Source: Paenibacillus agricola (GTDB lineage: Bacteria; Bacillota; Bacilli; Paenibacillales; NBRC-103111). From it: 64,000 nt of DNA. Positions within the stretch are counted from its first letter, which is position 1; the number at the start of each line of letters is the position of its first letter. The notes beneath the pieces were generated by a model. It was not told the origin of the DNA, searched no databases, and saw nothing but the letters and a program-made list of their open reading frames with translations. A program made the position numbers and the translations under genes. Below, piece after piece: positions 17,193-26,453 of the stretch. The stretch is taken from assembly GCF_011440305.1 (NCBI RefSeq), contig NZ_JAAOIW010000019.1, forward strand, positions 1-64,000. Direction: 5' to 3'.

Positions 17193-18452
17193 CGAAATGA
17201 CCGATTCCATTGCAATAGGTTTTAGTGCTGTCGTTTCATCAATATGGATATAGGCGTCATATCGCTGCGCCATACGTGATGGCACATAGTTATGAAATTC
17301 TCTGTTGGGGTCATAGACGACGCCAATCGCACGATGTCCTGTAATCTCGTTGAATTCGTCCTGGCTGCTGTCAAAGAGTAATAGCTGGTTCTTTCCATTG
17401 CCAGCACGATGCATATAATCCTCCCAGCTACCGGATATAGCCCTTGGTACGTCCATAACTTCAACCGGAGAGCCCCAGGCTCGGCCTGCCAAAACTTGAC
17501 CGTGATGAGTGCCAAACCCTATGGCGAACATTTGTTTGCATTCAGGTTCTTCCCGGATCAATTGTCCCACGTTAACCATGCCTTCATCGGCCATATCCGT
17601 TGCACGAGCATCGCCGATATGGGTGTTGTGCTCCCAAACGATCGCTTTAGCCTCCGTTCCATAGAAATCCAACGTTCTCTTCAACACTTCCACCATATGC
17701 CGATCACGGACATTCCACGATTCGGGTCCTCCAGTGACCATCGTACGGTAATATTTTTCAGCGTTCATTGTAACAAGCGTATTAATCTCTGCATCAAGTG
17801 AAGCTTCACTACCAGGATGTTGATGCCTTTTCTTATTCATCGCGATCAGCAGTTGCACCACCTCATCTTCACAGCTTTCTCCTAGCAAGCCCGCGGAAAT
17901 GCCATAGGACTGCTCATCACGGCCAAAAGGTTCGAAGCATGCAAATGCTTTCTTGGCAAGCTCCAACTGAGACGAACCTGTCTTTTCCAAATAAGCGATG
18001 ATATGCGCCATCGATTCCCAAAGGCTATACATATCCAGACCGTAAAAACCGATTCTGTTCTCGCTTGCCAACGTTTGATTAGTAGCACGGATCCAGTTAA
18101 TAAAATCAGTAACCTCGCGATTTGCCCACATCCAGGTCGGCCACCGATTAAAGTCACTAAGCGCCTGCTCAGCTGATTCGGCAGCACCTTGAGCGCTTTT
18201 TATAAATTGATTGACACTGTAGCACGCGGGCCAGTCCCCTTCCACTGCAACGAAATTAAAGCCCTTTTGCCGAATCAATCGCTTAGATAGCTCTGCGCGC
18301 ACCGTATAAAACTCTGAGGTTCCATGACTAGCCTCACCGAGCAATACGATTTTAGCTTCGCCTATCGCATCAATAATCACATCCAAATCCTCCATATGTT
18401 CAAAAGAAATGGCATCCTTGCGAATCCGACCAACCATTTTATCAATATTCAT
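17181..18452 (-). CDS. Erythromycin esterase-like protein
   Basis: A 423-residue protein from the ATG at 18452 (MNIDKMVGRI). The frame is open to an ATG at 18503, but that lacks a ribosome binding site. Signature segments of the erythromycin esterase/succinoglycan-biosynthesis family are present: VLLGEASHGTSEFYTVRAELSKRLI, FVAVEGDWPACYSVN, RIGFYGLDMYSLWESM, and AKAIVWEHNTHIGDARATDM with catalytic-type His residues. Many chromosomal members of Bacillales do not confer macrolide resistance, so the substrate is uncertain. Confidence 0.85.
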   Translation of the reverse strand: MNIDKMVGRIRKDAISFEHMEDLDVIIDAIGEAKIVLLGEASHGTSEFYTVRAELSKRLIRQKGFNFVAVEGDWPACYSVNQFIKSAQGAAESAEQALSDFNRWPTWMWANREVTDFINWIRATNQTLASENRIGFYGLDMYSLWESMAHIIAYLEKTGSSQLELAKKAFACFEPFGRDEQSYGISAGLLGESCEDEVVQLLIAMNKKRHQHPGSEASLDAEINTLVTMNAEKYYRTMVTGGPESWNVRDRHMVEVLKRTLDFYGTEAKAIVWEHNTHIGDARATDMADEGMVNVGQLIREEPECKQMFAIGFGTHHGQVLAGRAWGSPVEVMDVPRAISGSWEDYMHRAGNGKNQLLLFDSSQDEFNEITGHRAIGVVYDPNREFHNYVPSRMAQRYDAYIHIDETTALKPIAMESVISLFT

Positions 18453-18579
18453 GTTCCCATTACCTACCCTCACAATATATTGCCACACAGATAGGATATC
18501 CATATTGGCTTAGTTATATATAGGCATGAAAAGGGGCATGCTATTTCTTGATGTAAATAAGAGGAGGTTTAGGACTCAT

Positions 18580-18753
18580 ATGTCAAACGATAAAAGCATG
18601 CAGTCGATCTCAGGTAACGAGGTTGAAACAACCGGCATCTATGAGAATGAGTGGGGACGCGAGGAGACGCTGAATCGCGGCGATGAATTCCCTTTTGACC
18701 CGACCAATGGAGAAACAGAGTGGAAGCTTGTGCGCCTTTCCTCGGAAAGCTAG
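18580..18753 (+). CDS. YjzC-like small protein
   Basis: A 57-residue product starting at the ATG at 18580 with GAGGAGG upstream; an ATG at 18526 in the same frame has no ribosome binding site. The core ETTGIYENEWGREETLNRGDEFPFDPTNGETEWKLV follows the pattern of the YjzC family (TGxY, then GxxFPxxPxxGxxTxWxxx). A strong terminator follows directly. It shares this pattern with the two-repeat protein at 56078-56383. Function is unknown; such proteins are common in sporulating Bacillales. Confidence 0.75.
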   Translation: MSNDKSMQSISGNEVETTGIYENEWGREETLNRGDEFPFDPTNGETEWKLVRLSSES

Positions 18754-18775
18754 AAGAGGAAATTCACAGCAAACG

Positions 18776-18817
18776 AAAGCGAAGCCCACCTCTTGATGAG
18801 ATGGACTTCGCTTTTTT
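18776..18817 (+). terminator. Terminator of the YjzC-like gene
   Basis: AAAGCGAAG pairs with CTTCGCTTT, extended inside by CCA/TGG and CTC/GAG around a TTGAT loop, followed by a T run. It may also serve the convergent fixX end. Confidence 0.85.
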
Positions 18818-18838
18818 ATTCATTCCCAGTGTTTGTTA

Positions 18839-19126
18839 TCACCCATACTTATACGTTATGCCGTAGCCGCCCTTCGGGTATACCCAAGCAATATTGTCCG
18901 ATGGACAAGCTATCCGACATGTGCCGCATTCGATACAATTCTCGAAGGCTACTGTCGTAATCTTCAGCTTTTTCTCCCACTCATACACGTCAGATGGACA
19001 AAAATAGTTACAGTCCTTGGTCTTGCAGCTCAAACAGGTTTCCGTCTCTTTAATGACCAAATGGGACTCTGTATCGCATTTATATCGGATCGTAAATAGT
19101 TTCTCGGATACGTTGCAATTACTCAT
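18839..19126 (-). CDS. fixX: Ferredoxin-like protein FixX
   Basis: A 95-residue [4Fe-4S] protein of the FixX type. Its ATG at 19126 overlaps the fixC stop (ATGA). Cysteine motifs are CLSCKTKDCNYFCP and CIECGTCRIACP, the latter a classic cluster ligand set; the first set is partly degenerate, as usual in FixX. The end KGGYGITYKYG is characteristic. With FixC it passes electrons towards the quinone pool. It is the last gene of the fixABCX operon on the minus strand. Confidence 0.92.
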   Translation of the reverse strand: MSNCNVSEKLFTIRYKCDTESHLVIKETETCLSCKTKDCNYFCPSDVYEWEKKLKITTVAFENCIECGTCRIACPSDNIAWVYPKGGYGITYKYG

Positions 19127-20433
19127 CCGTTCATCGCCCTCCATCCTTTATAGCCTAATTTCATTAAATTCACCGTGCCGCCAGCTGCCCCTTTAATTAA
19201 ATTAACAGCCATTTTCTGTTTATCCGCTTTGGCGATCCCATCAACTAAGAACATATTGTAAGCCGCTTCATTCAAAGCCCTGGGCAGCTTATCGAACAAT
19301 AGCTCCGGATCCTGCTCTTTGAGGAATTGGTGCATGCCTTTGTACTTTTTTAAATCCTTGTGAACAAAAGAGGCGCGAATTTTTGTATCATAAGCATTCA
19401 TCGAAGCGGCTGAGAAATCGCCCTTGCCTTTAGCTTCGATAATCGCTTCCCCAGCCAATCGGCCTGAGGTCATCGCTAGATTCGTGCCTTCCCGATTCAC
19501 AAAGTTGACGAGCTGCGCCGCGTCTCCACATACACACCATCCATTTCCTGATAAGGGAGGTATCGAATGAAAGCCTCCTTCAGGGATCAGGTGACCCGAA
19601 TATTCCTTGGTCTCACCTCCTTGTATTAATTTACGGATCATCGGATGCTGCTTCACCGCATCAAGGATGGCATAGGGCTTGATCTTTTTCTCCCTTAAAT
19701 GATTGACCATCACGCCGACGCCTAACGAAATCGTTTCCTTGTTCGTATACAAGAATCCCATCCCCGCCATACCTAGCGAGGTTTCACCCATAAATTCAAT
19801 GGTAACGCCTTCGTCTCCTTCAAGCCCGAACCGATCCTCAATTTTTTCCCTAGGCAAGGAGATGATTTCTTTGACTGCTAAAGAGACTTCATCAGGCTTC
19901 CATTCCTTGTGAATGCCCATTGCCTTGCCGAGCAATGAATTAACGCCGTCCGCAATGACTATGACATCGGCGTATAAGTTGCCGTCCTCCCGGTCCGTTT
20001 TGACGCCAACCACCCTGTCCCCTTCGCGGATGACATCCAGGGCAACCGTTTCATACACGGGTATAGCGCCAGCAGCAACCGCTTTGTCGGCGAACCACTG
20101 ATCGAATTTCACACGCAATCCGGTAAAACAGTTATAAGACTCTGCATATTTTTCATTCCTATGTCCAAAGGTAACCATGGATTCCTTGCCCATCATCCAA
20201 ATCCGCTGCTCTACAATATACCGTTCCATCGGAAAGTTACGTTCCTTCCAAAACTCCGGAACCAGCTCCTCGATTTGCTTGCGATACAATACGCCGCCAA
20301 ATAAGTTTTTGGCACCGGGAAATTCACCACGCTCAAGCAATACAACAGACAGGCCAGCCCGGGCCATAGTTAATGCTGCAGCAGAGCCTGCAGGGCCACC
20401 CCCAACAATGATAGCATCGAATTTTTCGTTCAA
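19123..20433 (-). CDS. fixC: Electron-transfer flavoprotein-quinone oxidoreductase FixC
   Basis: A 436-residue FAD protein of the ETF-QO family. The dinucleotide-binding motif is AIIVGGGPAGSAAALTMARAGLSVVLLERGEFPGAKNLFGG. Downstream are VIVIADGVNSLLGKAMG and GNGWCVCGDAAQLVNFVNREGTNLAMTSGRLAGEA, the second FAD-binding region. Start is a TTG with AGGAG 9 bp upstream. In FixABCX, electrons from NADH are bifurcated by FixAB; one branch reaches menaquinone through FixC/FixX, the other reduces ferredoxin or flavodoxin. It couples to fixX by a 4-bp overlap. Confidence 0.94.
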   Translation of the reverse strand: MNEKFDAIIVGGGPAGSAAALTMARAGLSVVLLERGEFPGAKNLFGGVLYRKQIEELVPEFWKERNFPMERYIVEQRIWMMGKESMVTFGHRNEKYAESYNCFTGLRVKFDQWFADKAVAAGAIPVYETVALDVIREGDRVVGVKTDREDGNLYADVIVIADGVNSLLGKAMGIHKEWKPDEVSLAVKEIISLPREKIEDRFGLEGDEGVTIEFMGETSLGMAGMGFLYTNKETISLGVGVMVNHLREKKIKPYAILDAVKQHPMIRKLIQGGETKEYSGHLIPEGGFHSIPPLSGNGWCVCGDAAQLVNFVNREGTNLAMTSGRLAGEAIIEAKGKGDFSAASMNAYDTKIRASFVHKDLKKYKGMHQFLKEQDPELLFDKLPRALNEAAYNMFLVDGIAKADKQKMAVNLIKGAAGGTVNLMKLGYKGWRAMNG

Positions 20434-20493
20434 ATCAATCCGCTCCTCACCCTAATAGATCATCCACCCATGTGTGCGTGACCAAAAGAATCT

Positions 20494-21621
20494 TTACACC
20501 GATTTGGCCATATTCTGCTTTTGCGAAAGCTTCTGTACTGCTGTTTCAGCAACCGGTATGGGAATACCGAATAGGCTTTTACGTTTCTTGACTTCTTCTG
20601 TTATAGCGGGAACGATCTTAAACAAATCCCCTACAATCCCATAATGTGCAAATTGGAAAATGGATGCTTTTTCATCCTTATTGATCGCGATAACAAGGTC
20701 CGAATTCCCCATCCCCACCGTATGCTGAACGGCACCAGAGATGCCGATGGCAAAATAAAGCTTGGGCCGGACTGTTGAACCGGTCTGCCCAACCTGGTGT
20801 TCGTGCTTGATCCACCCGGCATCTACAGCTGCACGAGATGCGCCAACGACCCCGCCTAAAGCATCCGCCAGTTCCTGAAGCATATTAAACGGCTCAGGTC
20901 CTCCCAAGCCACGCCCACCGGCTACGATAATATCCGCTTCCTCCAAATTCAGATTTCCTGTATCACGTATAAAATCGATCACCTGGGCGGCAATCTCCTC
21001 TTCGGGCATTAAGCTCTCGATGCTGACAATTTCAGCTTCACGTGTCTCATCCCGAGGCAGTGCCTGGAACACTCCAGCGCGAGTTGTCGCCATCTGCGGA
21101 CGATATTGCTTGCATAGAATAGTCGCCATCATCTTCTCGGAAAAGGCGGGACGGCTTGCCAACAGCAGCCTCGAGGGATGTGGTTCCACATCCAGCTCCG
21201 TTGTGTCTGCGGTAAGTCCGGTCGGCAGGTGCGTTGCAATGGCTCCAGCCAAATCACGGCCTGTACCCGTTGCGCCAAACAGCACAATCTCCGGTTTCAC
21301 ATCATCAATCAGCTTTAAGCATATTCGGCTGTAAGGCCGTGTCCGGTACACACCAAGCTCAGGCGCCTCACACAAATAAACCTTGTCAGCGCCATAATAG
21401 GCAGCCTCCTTGGCAAGATGGAGAACACCATTGCCTATGACTAGCGCCAACAAAGGAACCTCCAGCTTGGACGCAAGCTTCCGACCCTCTCCGAGCAGCT
21501 GCCAGGACACCTTCTTGGCTTCACCATCCCTTTGCTCCACAACAATCAAAACCCCACGATAAGCCGACCAATCTGGCATAGCTGACGATTCTTGGCTTTC
21601 CTCTTTTTGCTCCTTTGGCAT
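20494..21621 (-). CDS. fixB: Electron-transfer flavoprotein alpha subunit FixB
   Basis: A 375-residue ETF alpha subunit. The C-terminal FAD domain carries ADIIVAGGRGLGGPEPFNMLQELADALGGVVGASRAAVDAGW and VGQTGSTVRPKLYFAIGISGAVQHTVGM, the strongest signature. The N-terminal ~20 residues are a charged extension before the ETF fold (YRGVLIVVEQRDGEAKK). Start at an ATG with AGGAGG directly upstream, 12 bp after fixA. It pairs with FixA to form the bifurcating flavoprotein. Confidence 0.95.
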   Translation of the reverse strand: MPKEQKEESQESSAMPDWSAYRGVLIVVEQRDGEAKKVSWQLLGEGRKLASKLEVPLLALVIGNGVLHLAKEAAYYGADKVYLCEAPELGVYRTRPYSRICLKLIDDVKPEIVLFGATGTGRDLAGAIATHLPTGLTADTTELDVEPHPSRLLLASRPAFSEKMMATILCKQYRPQMATTRAGVFQALPRDETREAEIVSIESLMPEEEIAAQVIDFIRDTGNLNLEEADIIVAGGRGLGGPEPFNMLQELADALGGVVGASRAAVDAGWIKHEHQVGQTGSTVRPKLYFAIGISGAVQHTVGMGNSDLVIAINKDEKASIFQFAHYGIVGDLFKIVPAITEEVKKRKSLFGIPIPVAETAVQKLSQKQNMAKSV

Positions 21622-21633
21622 GGTTGTTGCCTC

Positions 21634-22467
21634 CTATGTCCAGCCTAAACGGCTTGGTAAGTCTCGTTCCCACAGCTGGTCAAGCAGCTGTGCCGCGGTC
21701 GCCTCCGGTGTATCCCCCATAATCATCTTGGAGTTGACCGCTTTCACCTGGGGGACCCATGTCTTGGACACGATGGTAGGCGAACCCTTTAAGCCAATCA
21801 TCGACCGATCCAAATCCGGGAAATCGGCCGTCGTCCAGACAACCGGCTTGTACCTTGCGGCCCGAATCATCCCAGGCATAGCGGCTCTGCGCACCTTATT
21901 CAATTCCTTCAAGGCTGTAATCAGCACCGGCATACTTGTCTGAACCACTTCAATGCCATCCTCAAGTAATCGATGTACAGTTAGTCTTCGCTTTTCGATA
22001 TCAACCTGTACCACTTTACTTACATAGGTCAGCTGCTCCAAATCGAGCCTGCATGCTACACCAGGTCCAACCTGGCCGGTATCCCCATCCAACGTCTGCT
22101 TTCCACAAAACACCAAATCAATGGCGCCCCATGTTTCTGCTACCTTTTGAAGCGTTTTGGCTATAACATAAGAGGTTGCAAGTGTATCAGCGCCCGCAAA
22201 CCCTCGATCTGTCACAAGCACAGCCTCGTCTGCGCCTAACGAGATACATTGCTTTAAGCTCTTCTCCGCCGGGGGCGGCCCCATGGTGACAATAGTGACT
22301 CTTGCTCCCAACTTGTCCTTGATCCGCAGTGCTTCTTCCAGACCATGCAAGTCATAAAAATTAACAATACTCGGTACCCCTTGGCGTATTAATGTATTGT
22401 TCTTCGGGTCAATACGAATTTCACGGCTGTCGGGAACCTGCTTGATACATACAACAATATGTAGCAT
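21634..22467 (-). CDS. fixA: Electron-transfer flavoprotein beta subunit FixA
   Basis: A 277-residue ETF beta subunit: MLHIVVCIKQVPDSREIRID at the start, ARVTIVTMGPPPAEKSLKQCISLGADEAVLVTDRGFAGADTLATSYVIAKTL in the nucleotide-binding region, then DLVFCGKQTLDGDTGQVGPGVA. The DGDTGQVGP segment is typical of bifurcating-type FixA. First gene of the operon, with AGGAGG upstream and an Fnr-like palindrome 45 bp before the start. The fix name does not by itself imply nitrogen fixation; no nif gene is in the window. Confidence 0.95.
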   Translation of the reverse strand: MLHIVVCIKQVPDSREIRIDPKNNTLIRQGVPSIVNFYDLHGLEEALRIKDKLGARVTIVTMGPPPAEKSLKQCISLGADEAVLVTDRGFAGADTLATSYVIAKTLQKVAETWGAIDLVFCGKQTLDGDTGQVGPGVACRLDLEQLTYVSKVVQVDIEKRRLTVHRLLEDGIEVVQTSMPVLITALKELNKVRRAAMPGMIRAARYKPVVWTTADFPDLDRSMIGLKGSPTIVSKTWVPQVKAVNSKMIMGDTPEATAAQLLDQLWERDLPSRLGWT

Positions 22468-22511
22468 ATGGTGATCCTCCTAACATGGGTTGGCGGCTAA
22501 GCCATAAAGTT

Positions 22512-22527
22512 TGTGAAACCTGTCACT
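22512..22527 (-). promoter_or_regulatory. Fnr/Crp-type site upstream of fixABCX
   Basis: TGTGA, six bases, TCACT reads as a near-perfect match to the Bacillus Fnr consensus TGTGA-N6-TCACA (9 of 10 fixed bases). It is centred about 52 bp before the fixA start. A matching -10 box at canonical distance is not clear, so mode of action is open. Confidence 0.55.
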
Positions 22528-22720
22528 TACTAGTTCAAATAAGTCCTCGAATGAAACCGTTTGCATTGACTATCATTCTTCTACAGTTTATGCAAGCATA
22601 TCCTATGAATGCTACAAAATTTAGTAACTCCTCTCGGATTATTTTTTGAATATTATATTAATTCTGTATATTCAGATAATAACCTTTTTTAAAATATAAA
22701 AATTTGTTCGAACCCTACAA

Positions 22721-22791
22721 AAAACAATAAGCAGCCCGCTCGGCCGTCTCCCTGAGAAGAGCACGGCCACAGCAGGCTGCTTTATTGTTTT
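22721..22791 (-). terminator. Terminator of the aldo/keto reductase gene
   Basis: A long stem between 22721-22736 (AAAACAATAA, GCAGCC) and 22775-22791 (GGCTGC, TTTATTGTTTT), with an inner GGCCGT/ACGGCC stem. It lies 17 bp after the stop at 22808. Confidence 0.8.
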
Positions 22792-22807
22792 ACTTATACT
22801 AATCACT

Positions 22808-23671
22808 TTACAGGCGTTCCGCCCATTCTTCTTTATTTTCCCAGTCCTTTGCTTTCCAGCGTAACACATCGGGGTTTGCCATATGAATAATTTCTTTAAA
22901 AAACTCCAGCTTTTCCAGGTCGGTCATCGGCGTAAAGCTTTTTGCCACTCTGAGGTTATTTTCCAATTGTTCCATCGATTCCATCCCAATAATGGCAGTA
23001 GATATCGGCAGTGACCATGTGTATCTAAGCGCTTTCTCATACCATTCGGCAAGTCGCCCTAAGCCTATAACCTTCATGCCAATAATCGCCATGCCCTTTT
23101 CATTGGCCTTGGGTACAAACTCGTCTGCGAAGCTGTACATAAAATGGTCTGCCGCGGATAACGCCACTAAAGCGCTATCAAATGGGAACCTGCGGATCGC
23201 TTCTAGCTGGACATTCGGATTCGTGTGTCCGCTGATACTGATATGCTTGATGATCCCCTGCTCTTTGGCTTCAATTAAAGCCTGTAAAGCGCCATCCTTG
23301 GCAAAGCACTGCTCAAGCTGCTCCATCGTCCGCACGTCATGCAGCCGCCATTCCTGTACATGATCCGTTTGCAGCCGCTTCAAGCTGGCTTCGATTGAAC
23401 GCAACGAACCATCCCGAGTCCGATCCAGCGTTTTTGTAGCAATCCATACCTGTGAACGCCGACTACCCCAAGCTTTGCCAAGCCTTTCCTCAGATTGCCC
23501 CTTGGAATAGATCGGTGCTGTATCAAAATAAGTAATCCCCTCATCGATCGCCCGGTTAACGATTTGGATTGCTTCCTCTTCGGTACAGCTATGCTCATCC
23601 ACAATACGTTGGGCGCCAAAGCTAAGTATGGGAAATTCTTGTCCCGTTTGTCCAAATTTACGTTTCTCCAT
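22808..23671 (-). CDS. Aldo/keto reductase
   Basis: A 287-residue member of the aldo/keto reductase superfamily. The catalytic Asp and Tyr lie in GITYFDTAPIYSKGQSEERLGKAW. The catalytic Lys is in VWIATKTLDRTRDGS, and the usual His in WRLHDVRTMEQLEQ. NADPH-binding features near the C-terminus (STAIIGMESMEQLENNLRVA) are present. AGGAGG precedes the ATG. It is monocistronic with its own terminator. The physiological substrate is unknown. It is not a close duplicate of the second reductase at 60258-61142. Confidence 0.9.
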   Translation of the reverse strand: MEKRKFGQTGQEFPILSFGAQRIVDEHSCTEEEAIQIVNRAIDEGITYFDTAPIYSKGQSEERLGKAWGSRRSQVWIATKTLDRTRDGSLRSIEASLKRLQTDHVQEWRLHDVRTMEQLEQCFAKDGALQALIEAKEQGIIKHISISGHTNPNVQLEAIRRFPFDSALVALSAADHFMYSFADEFVPKANEKGMAIIGMKVIGLGRLAEWYEKALRYTWSLPISTAIIGMESMEQLENNLRVAKSFTPMTDLEKLEFFKEIIHMANPDVLRWKAKDWENKEEWAERL

Positions 23672-23894
23672 GAGTGCTTCCTCCTCTTAAAATGGCCATT
23701 CCTATTTGCTGTTGCCCTGCTTGATCTATTATAAACGAATCTTGGCCCATTTAAAAATCCCATTAACGTGTCTACACCTCCCAACAGTTCGCATTTGCCC
23801 CAGACTAGTAGTATCATTTAAACTAAGATACTTACGTAGTAAGTTATCCGCAATAGCTTTTAAAAAACTCATAGCTAGAGGAGGAATGAAGATT

Positions 23895-25529
23895 ATGAAA
23901 AGACCGAAAAAAACTTTGATACTTATCGCTTCGGCGGCCCTGGCATTCTCGATGTTTAGCTCAACATTAATGGCTGACACGATAAAAACAAGCTCTGATT
24001 TTAAAGATTTGGCTAGTGTGGACACCGGGCTGAAAGCCAAGATCGATTCCCTTCTTGCCAAGGGTGTATTTGAAGGGGTATCCGGTGACAGCTTCGGAAT
24101 CTCGCAAAATATGACCCGTGCCCAATTCGCCAAGGTAGCGGCTTTGATTTTTGGACTCCCTGTCGATGCCAGCAACCAGACCTCCAGCTTCTCGGATGTC
24201 CGTGCCAGTGATGCCGCCAACGGCTGGGCAATTCCCTATATCGAAGCCGCTCGAAAAGCAGGCCTGATCGACGGGATAACAGACACGACGTTTGCTCCAG
24301 GAGATAATGTGACAATTGGGCAATTGGATACGGTGCTCGTTAAAGGGCTTGGTAAAAGTGTGCAGGTGAACACCCTGCCTTGGTATGCTAATGCTGTACT
24401 GCAAGCCCAAAATCTAGGCATCCATCCTGATGGCAAAAGTGGAGATGCCGCGGCTGCCCGCTCCGACCTGGTTACAGGTGCCTACGGTGCCGAGCAAGCT
24501 TACCAAAGCTTAAAGGACCAAGCGCTGGTATCGCTTACTACCGTTCAGGCTTCAGACAACCAACTGGTATTGGTTACGCTAGATAAAGCCGTTGACACCG
24601 CCAAAGCAACATTGACCCTCTCCAAGGATGGTACAGTTATTCCTACCACATTTACGTGGAATACAGACCGCAAATCGGCTTCCTTGACGTTATCCTCAGA
24701 TAACAAGCTTTCGAATGGAAGCTATGTGGTTACATTGGGAGGCCTTGTCGGCACAGCCATACAAACAGCGTCAGGAACTTTTACATTCACCACATCATCC
24801 AGTACAGGTGGCATGGATTATACGATCAATGGCAATTATGATCTTAGTAATGTCTTAGATAGCGGATTAACTGCTTTGGCGACAGGCGCCAATGGCTTTG
24901 CGACAAAGACCGATGCGGAGAACCCGACTACCAGCAAATTTGCCAAAGAAATTACGATTAAAGCGACCAACTCTGGGCAAGAGGTTGCTGTTCCAGGGTT
25001 GATCCAATCGATCACTTCGCAGAATCCTACAGTAGTCAAAACTGGAATATCAACTGACCATAAAGGCTATATCCTGGGCATCAAAGCAGGCTCGTCAACG
25101 ATTAATATTATTTATTCAACGATTAGCGGCGAGACCAAGCAAGTTTCCATCCCTGTCACCGTCAAAACGGAAAATGTAGCGGCGAGTCTTATCACTGCTG
25201 AAACCTCTTCCTTTAAGGCCACCGTTTCAGGCAGTGTGTACGGCGGCAGCGGACAATTTAACGCATTTGATGCGATGGACCTGACCGTTACCGATAATTA
25301 CGGCATTAAATACGAGGATGAGGAGGTTGCTCAATACAACTTCGCCTTAGGAGTAGTCTTCTTTGCTGGAGATATTGCCGCAGATCCTGCTGGTGGAGCC
25401 GTTGGAACGGTTTCGCTAGATTTGGATGGAACTGTCCATATTAACGGGAACGTCAGCAGCTTTACTTTAACCGCCCTGCTCATGAACGGTACGCGAGCTT
25501 ACACGGCAATAGAGGTTGTTAAAAATTAA
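23895..25529 (+). CDS. Exported SLH-domain protein with Ig-like C-terminal region
   Basis: A 544-residue protein. The ATG at 23895 sits 10 bp after GAGGAGG; an ATG at 23886 is too close to it. Residues 1-28 are a signal peptide (KKTLILIASAALAFSMFSSTLMA). S-layer homology motifs cover about 30-210: DFKDLASVDTGLKAKIDSLLAKGVFEGVSGDSFGISQNMTRAQFAKVAALIF, FSDVRASDAANGWAIPYIEAARKAGLIDGI, and WYANAVLQAQNLGIHP. Next is a bacterial Ig-like segment (TTVQASDNQLVLVTLDKAVDTAKATLTL). The C-terminal domain (residues 330-544) is a beta-rich extracellular part, including a Big-like repeat (ITSQNPTVVKTGISTDHKGYILGIKAGSSTINI). Likely bound to cell-wall polysaccharide as a surface protein. Confidence 0.88.
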   Translation: MKRPKKTLILIASAALAFSMFSSTLMADTIKTSSDFKDLASVDTGLKAKIDSLLAKGVFEGVSGDSFGISQNMTRAQFAKVAALIFGLPVDASNQTSSFSDVRASDAANGWAIPYIEAARKAGLIDGITDTTFAPGDNVTIGQLDTVLVKGLGKSVQVNTLPWYANAVLQAQNLGIHPDGKSGDAAAARSDLVTGAYGAEQAYQSLKDQALVSLTTVQASDNQLVLVTLDKAVDTAKATLTLSKDGTVIPTTFTWNTDRKSASLTLSSDNKLSNGSYVVTLGGLVGTAIQTASGTFTFTTSSSTGGMDYTINGNYDLSNVLDSGLTALATGANGFATKTDAENPTTSKFAKEITIKATNSGQEVAVPGLIQSITSQNPTVVKTGISTDHKGYILGIKAGSSTINIIYSTISGETKQVSIPVTVKTENVAASLITAETSSFKATVSGSVYGGSGQFNAFDAMDLTVTDNYGIKYEDEEVAQYNFALGVVFFAGDIAADPAGGAVGTVSLDLDGTVHINGNVSSFTLTALLMNGTRAYTAIEVVKN

Positions 25530-25549
25530 TAACAAGGAAATTGCCTAAC

Positions 25550-25601
25550 AAAAAAGGCACCACTGAATCCCCATTTCGATAGGGGCTTCAGCGGTGCTTT
25601 T
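25550..25601 (+). terminator. Terminator of the SLH protein gene
   Basis: AAAAAGGCACCACTGAATCCCC-type left arm (25551-25572) pairs with GGGGCTTCAGCGGTGCTTTT (25582-25601) with few mismatches, then T-rich sequence. It lies 21 bp after the stop. Confidence 0.85.
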
Positions 25602-25652
25602 GCTTGGTATTTTTTCAGGAGAATGGCTTAGAATGGCTTTACTACATGTATA

Positions 25653-26321
25653 TTAGCTATTAGAAATTTCAGTAAGCCTTTCTTTAATCCGCTCGGTACA
25701 AATACCGCCATGATAAGCAATCACCGTTTCGATCTCATACTCTTGCAGCTTGGCAACTGACTTCAATGCCTGCTCCATATTCGGTGTAAAGCTTGGGTTA
25801 GGCGGCATGATTACGCCTTCGTGCGATGTCAGCGCATCCCCGGATATAAGTGTTTTGCTCGGTATATGATAGAGGCTGATATGATCCGGCGTATGGCCAG
25901 GTGTAAAAATCACCTGAATCCCACCACAGAAGGGCAACAGATCACCGTCTTGAAGCGTCACATCGACTTTTGAAGGCGGCACCATAACCCCTCTTTTTAT
26001 TAGAGGAACCTCTCCTAAGAGATATGGCTTTGTTAGCTCATGTGCATAAACGCCGATCCTGTCCTCCGATGCGGCTATTAGCTCAGGCAAGCTGCCCAAG
26101 TGGTCCAAATCTTGATGGGTGATCATGATTTTCGTAAGCTTTTCGAAAGGAAATCCTTCTTCGGCTAACGCATTACGTATGATTTCCAGCTGGCCTGGAA
26201 TTCCGGTATCCACCAAAATGACATCCTGCTCGTCCCAAAGCAGCGCCGCATGTACGACAAACATATGGGCTCCTGCACTCATTTCCAATTTTAGAGCTTT
26301 AATTCCAGAGCTGGCTACCAT
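25653..26321 (-). CDS. MBL-fold metallo-hydrolase
   Basis: A 222-residue metallo-beta-lactamase-fold hydrolase. The metal-binding motif is THQDLDHLGS (HxxxDH, with Gln replacing the second His of HxHxDH). Further ligands are likely in FTPGHTPDHISLYHIPSKTLISGDAL and AYHGG near the end. It resembles the YqjP/YtnP-like group of hydrolases. The substrate is not predictable. The first His is kept but the canonical second is Gln, as in some family members acting with one or two metals. Confidence 0.85.
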   Translation of the reverse strand: MVASSGIKALKLEMSAGAHMFVVHAALLWDEQDVILVDTGIPGQLEIIRNALAEEGFPFEKLTKIMITHQDLDHLGSLPELIAASEDRIGVYAHELTKPYLLGEVPLIKRGVMVPPSKVDVTLQDGDLLPFCGGIQVIFTPGHTPDHISLYHIPSKTLISGDALTSHEGVIMPPNPSFTPNMEQALKSVAKLQEYEIETVIAYHGGICTERIKERLTEISNS

Positions 26322-26453
26322 ATCCTACACCTCCATTATTAAGCTGACCCTACTATCATATTGTACTAGCTGGTATAGAGAATTTCAAACTTTCATACTC
26401 TGGCAAAAATACGTTAATATAAGAAAGAATATGGGATCATGGAGGCCGTCATT

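Noticed and set aside
18839-22467. fixABCX as evidence of nitrogen fixation
   Set aside because: The same operon serves electron bifurcation in many non-fixers, and no nif gene is in the window.
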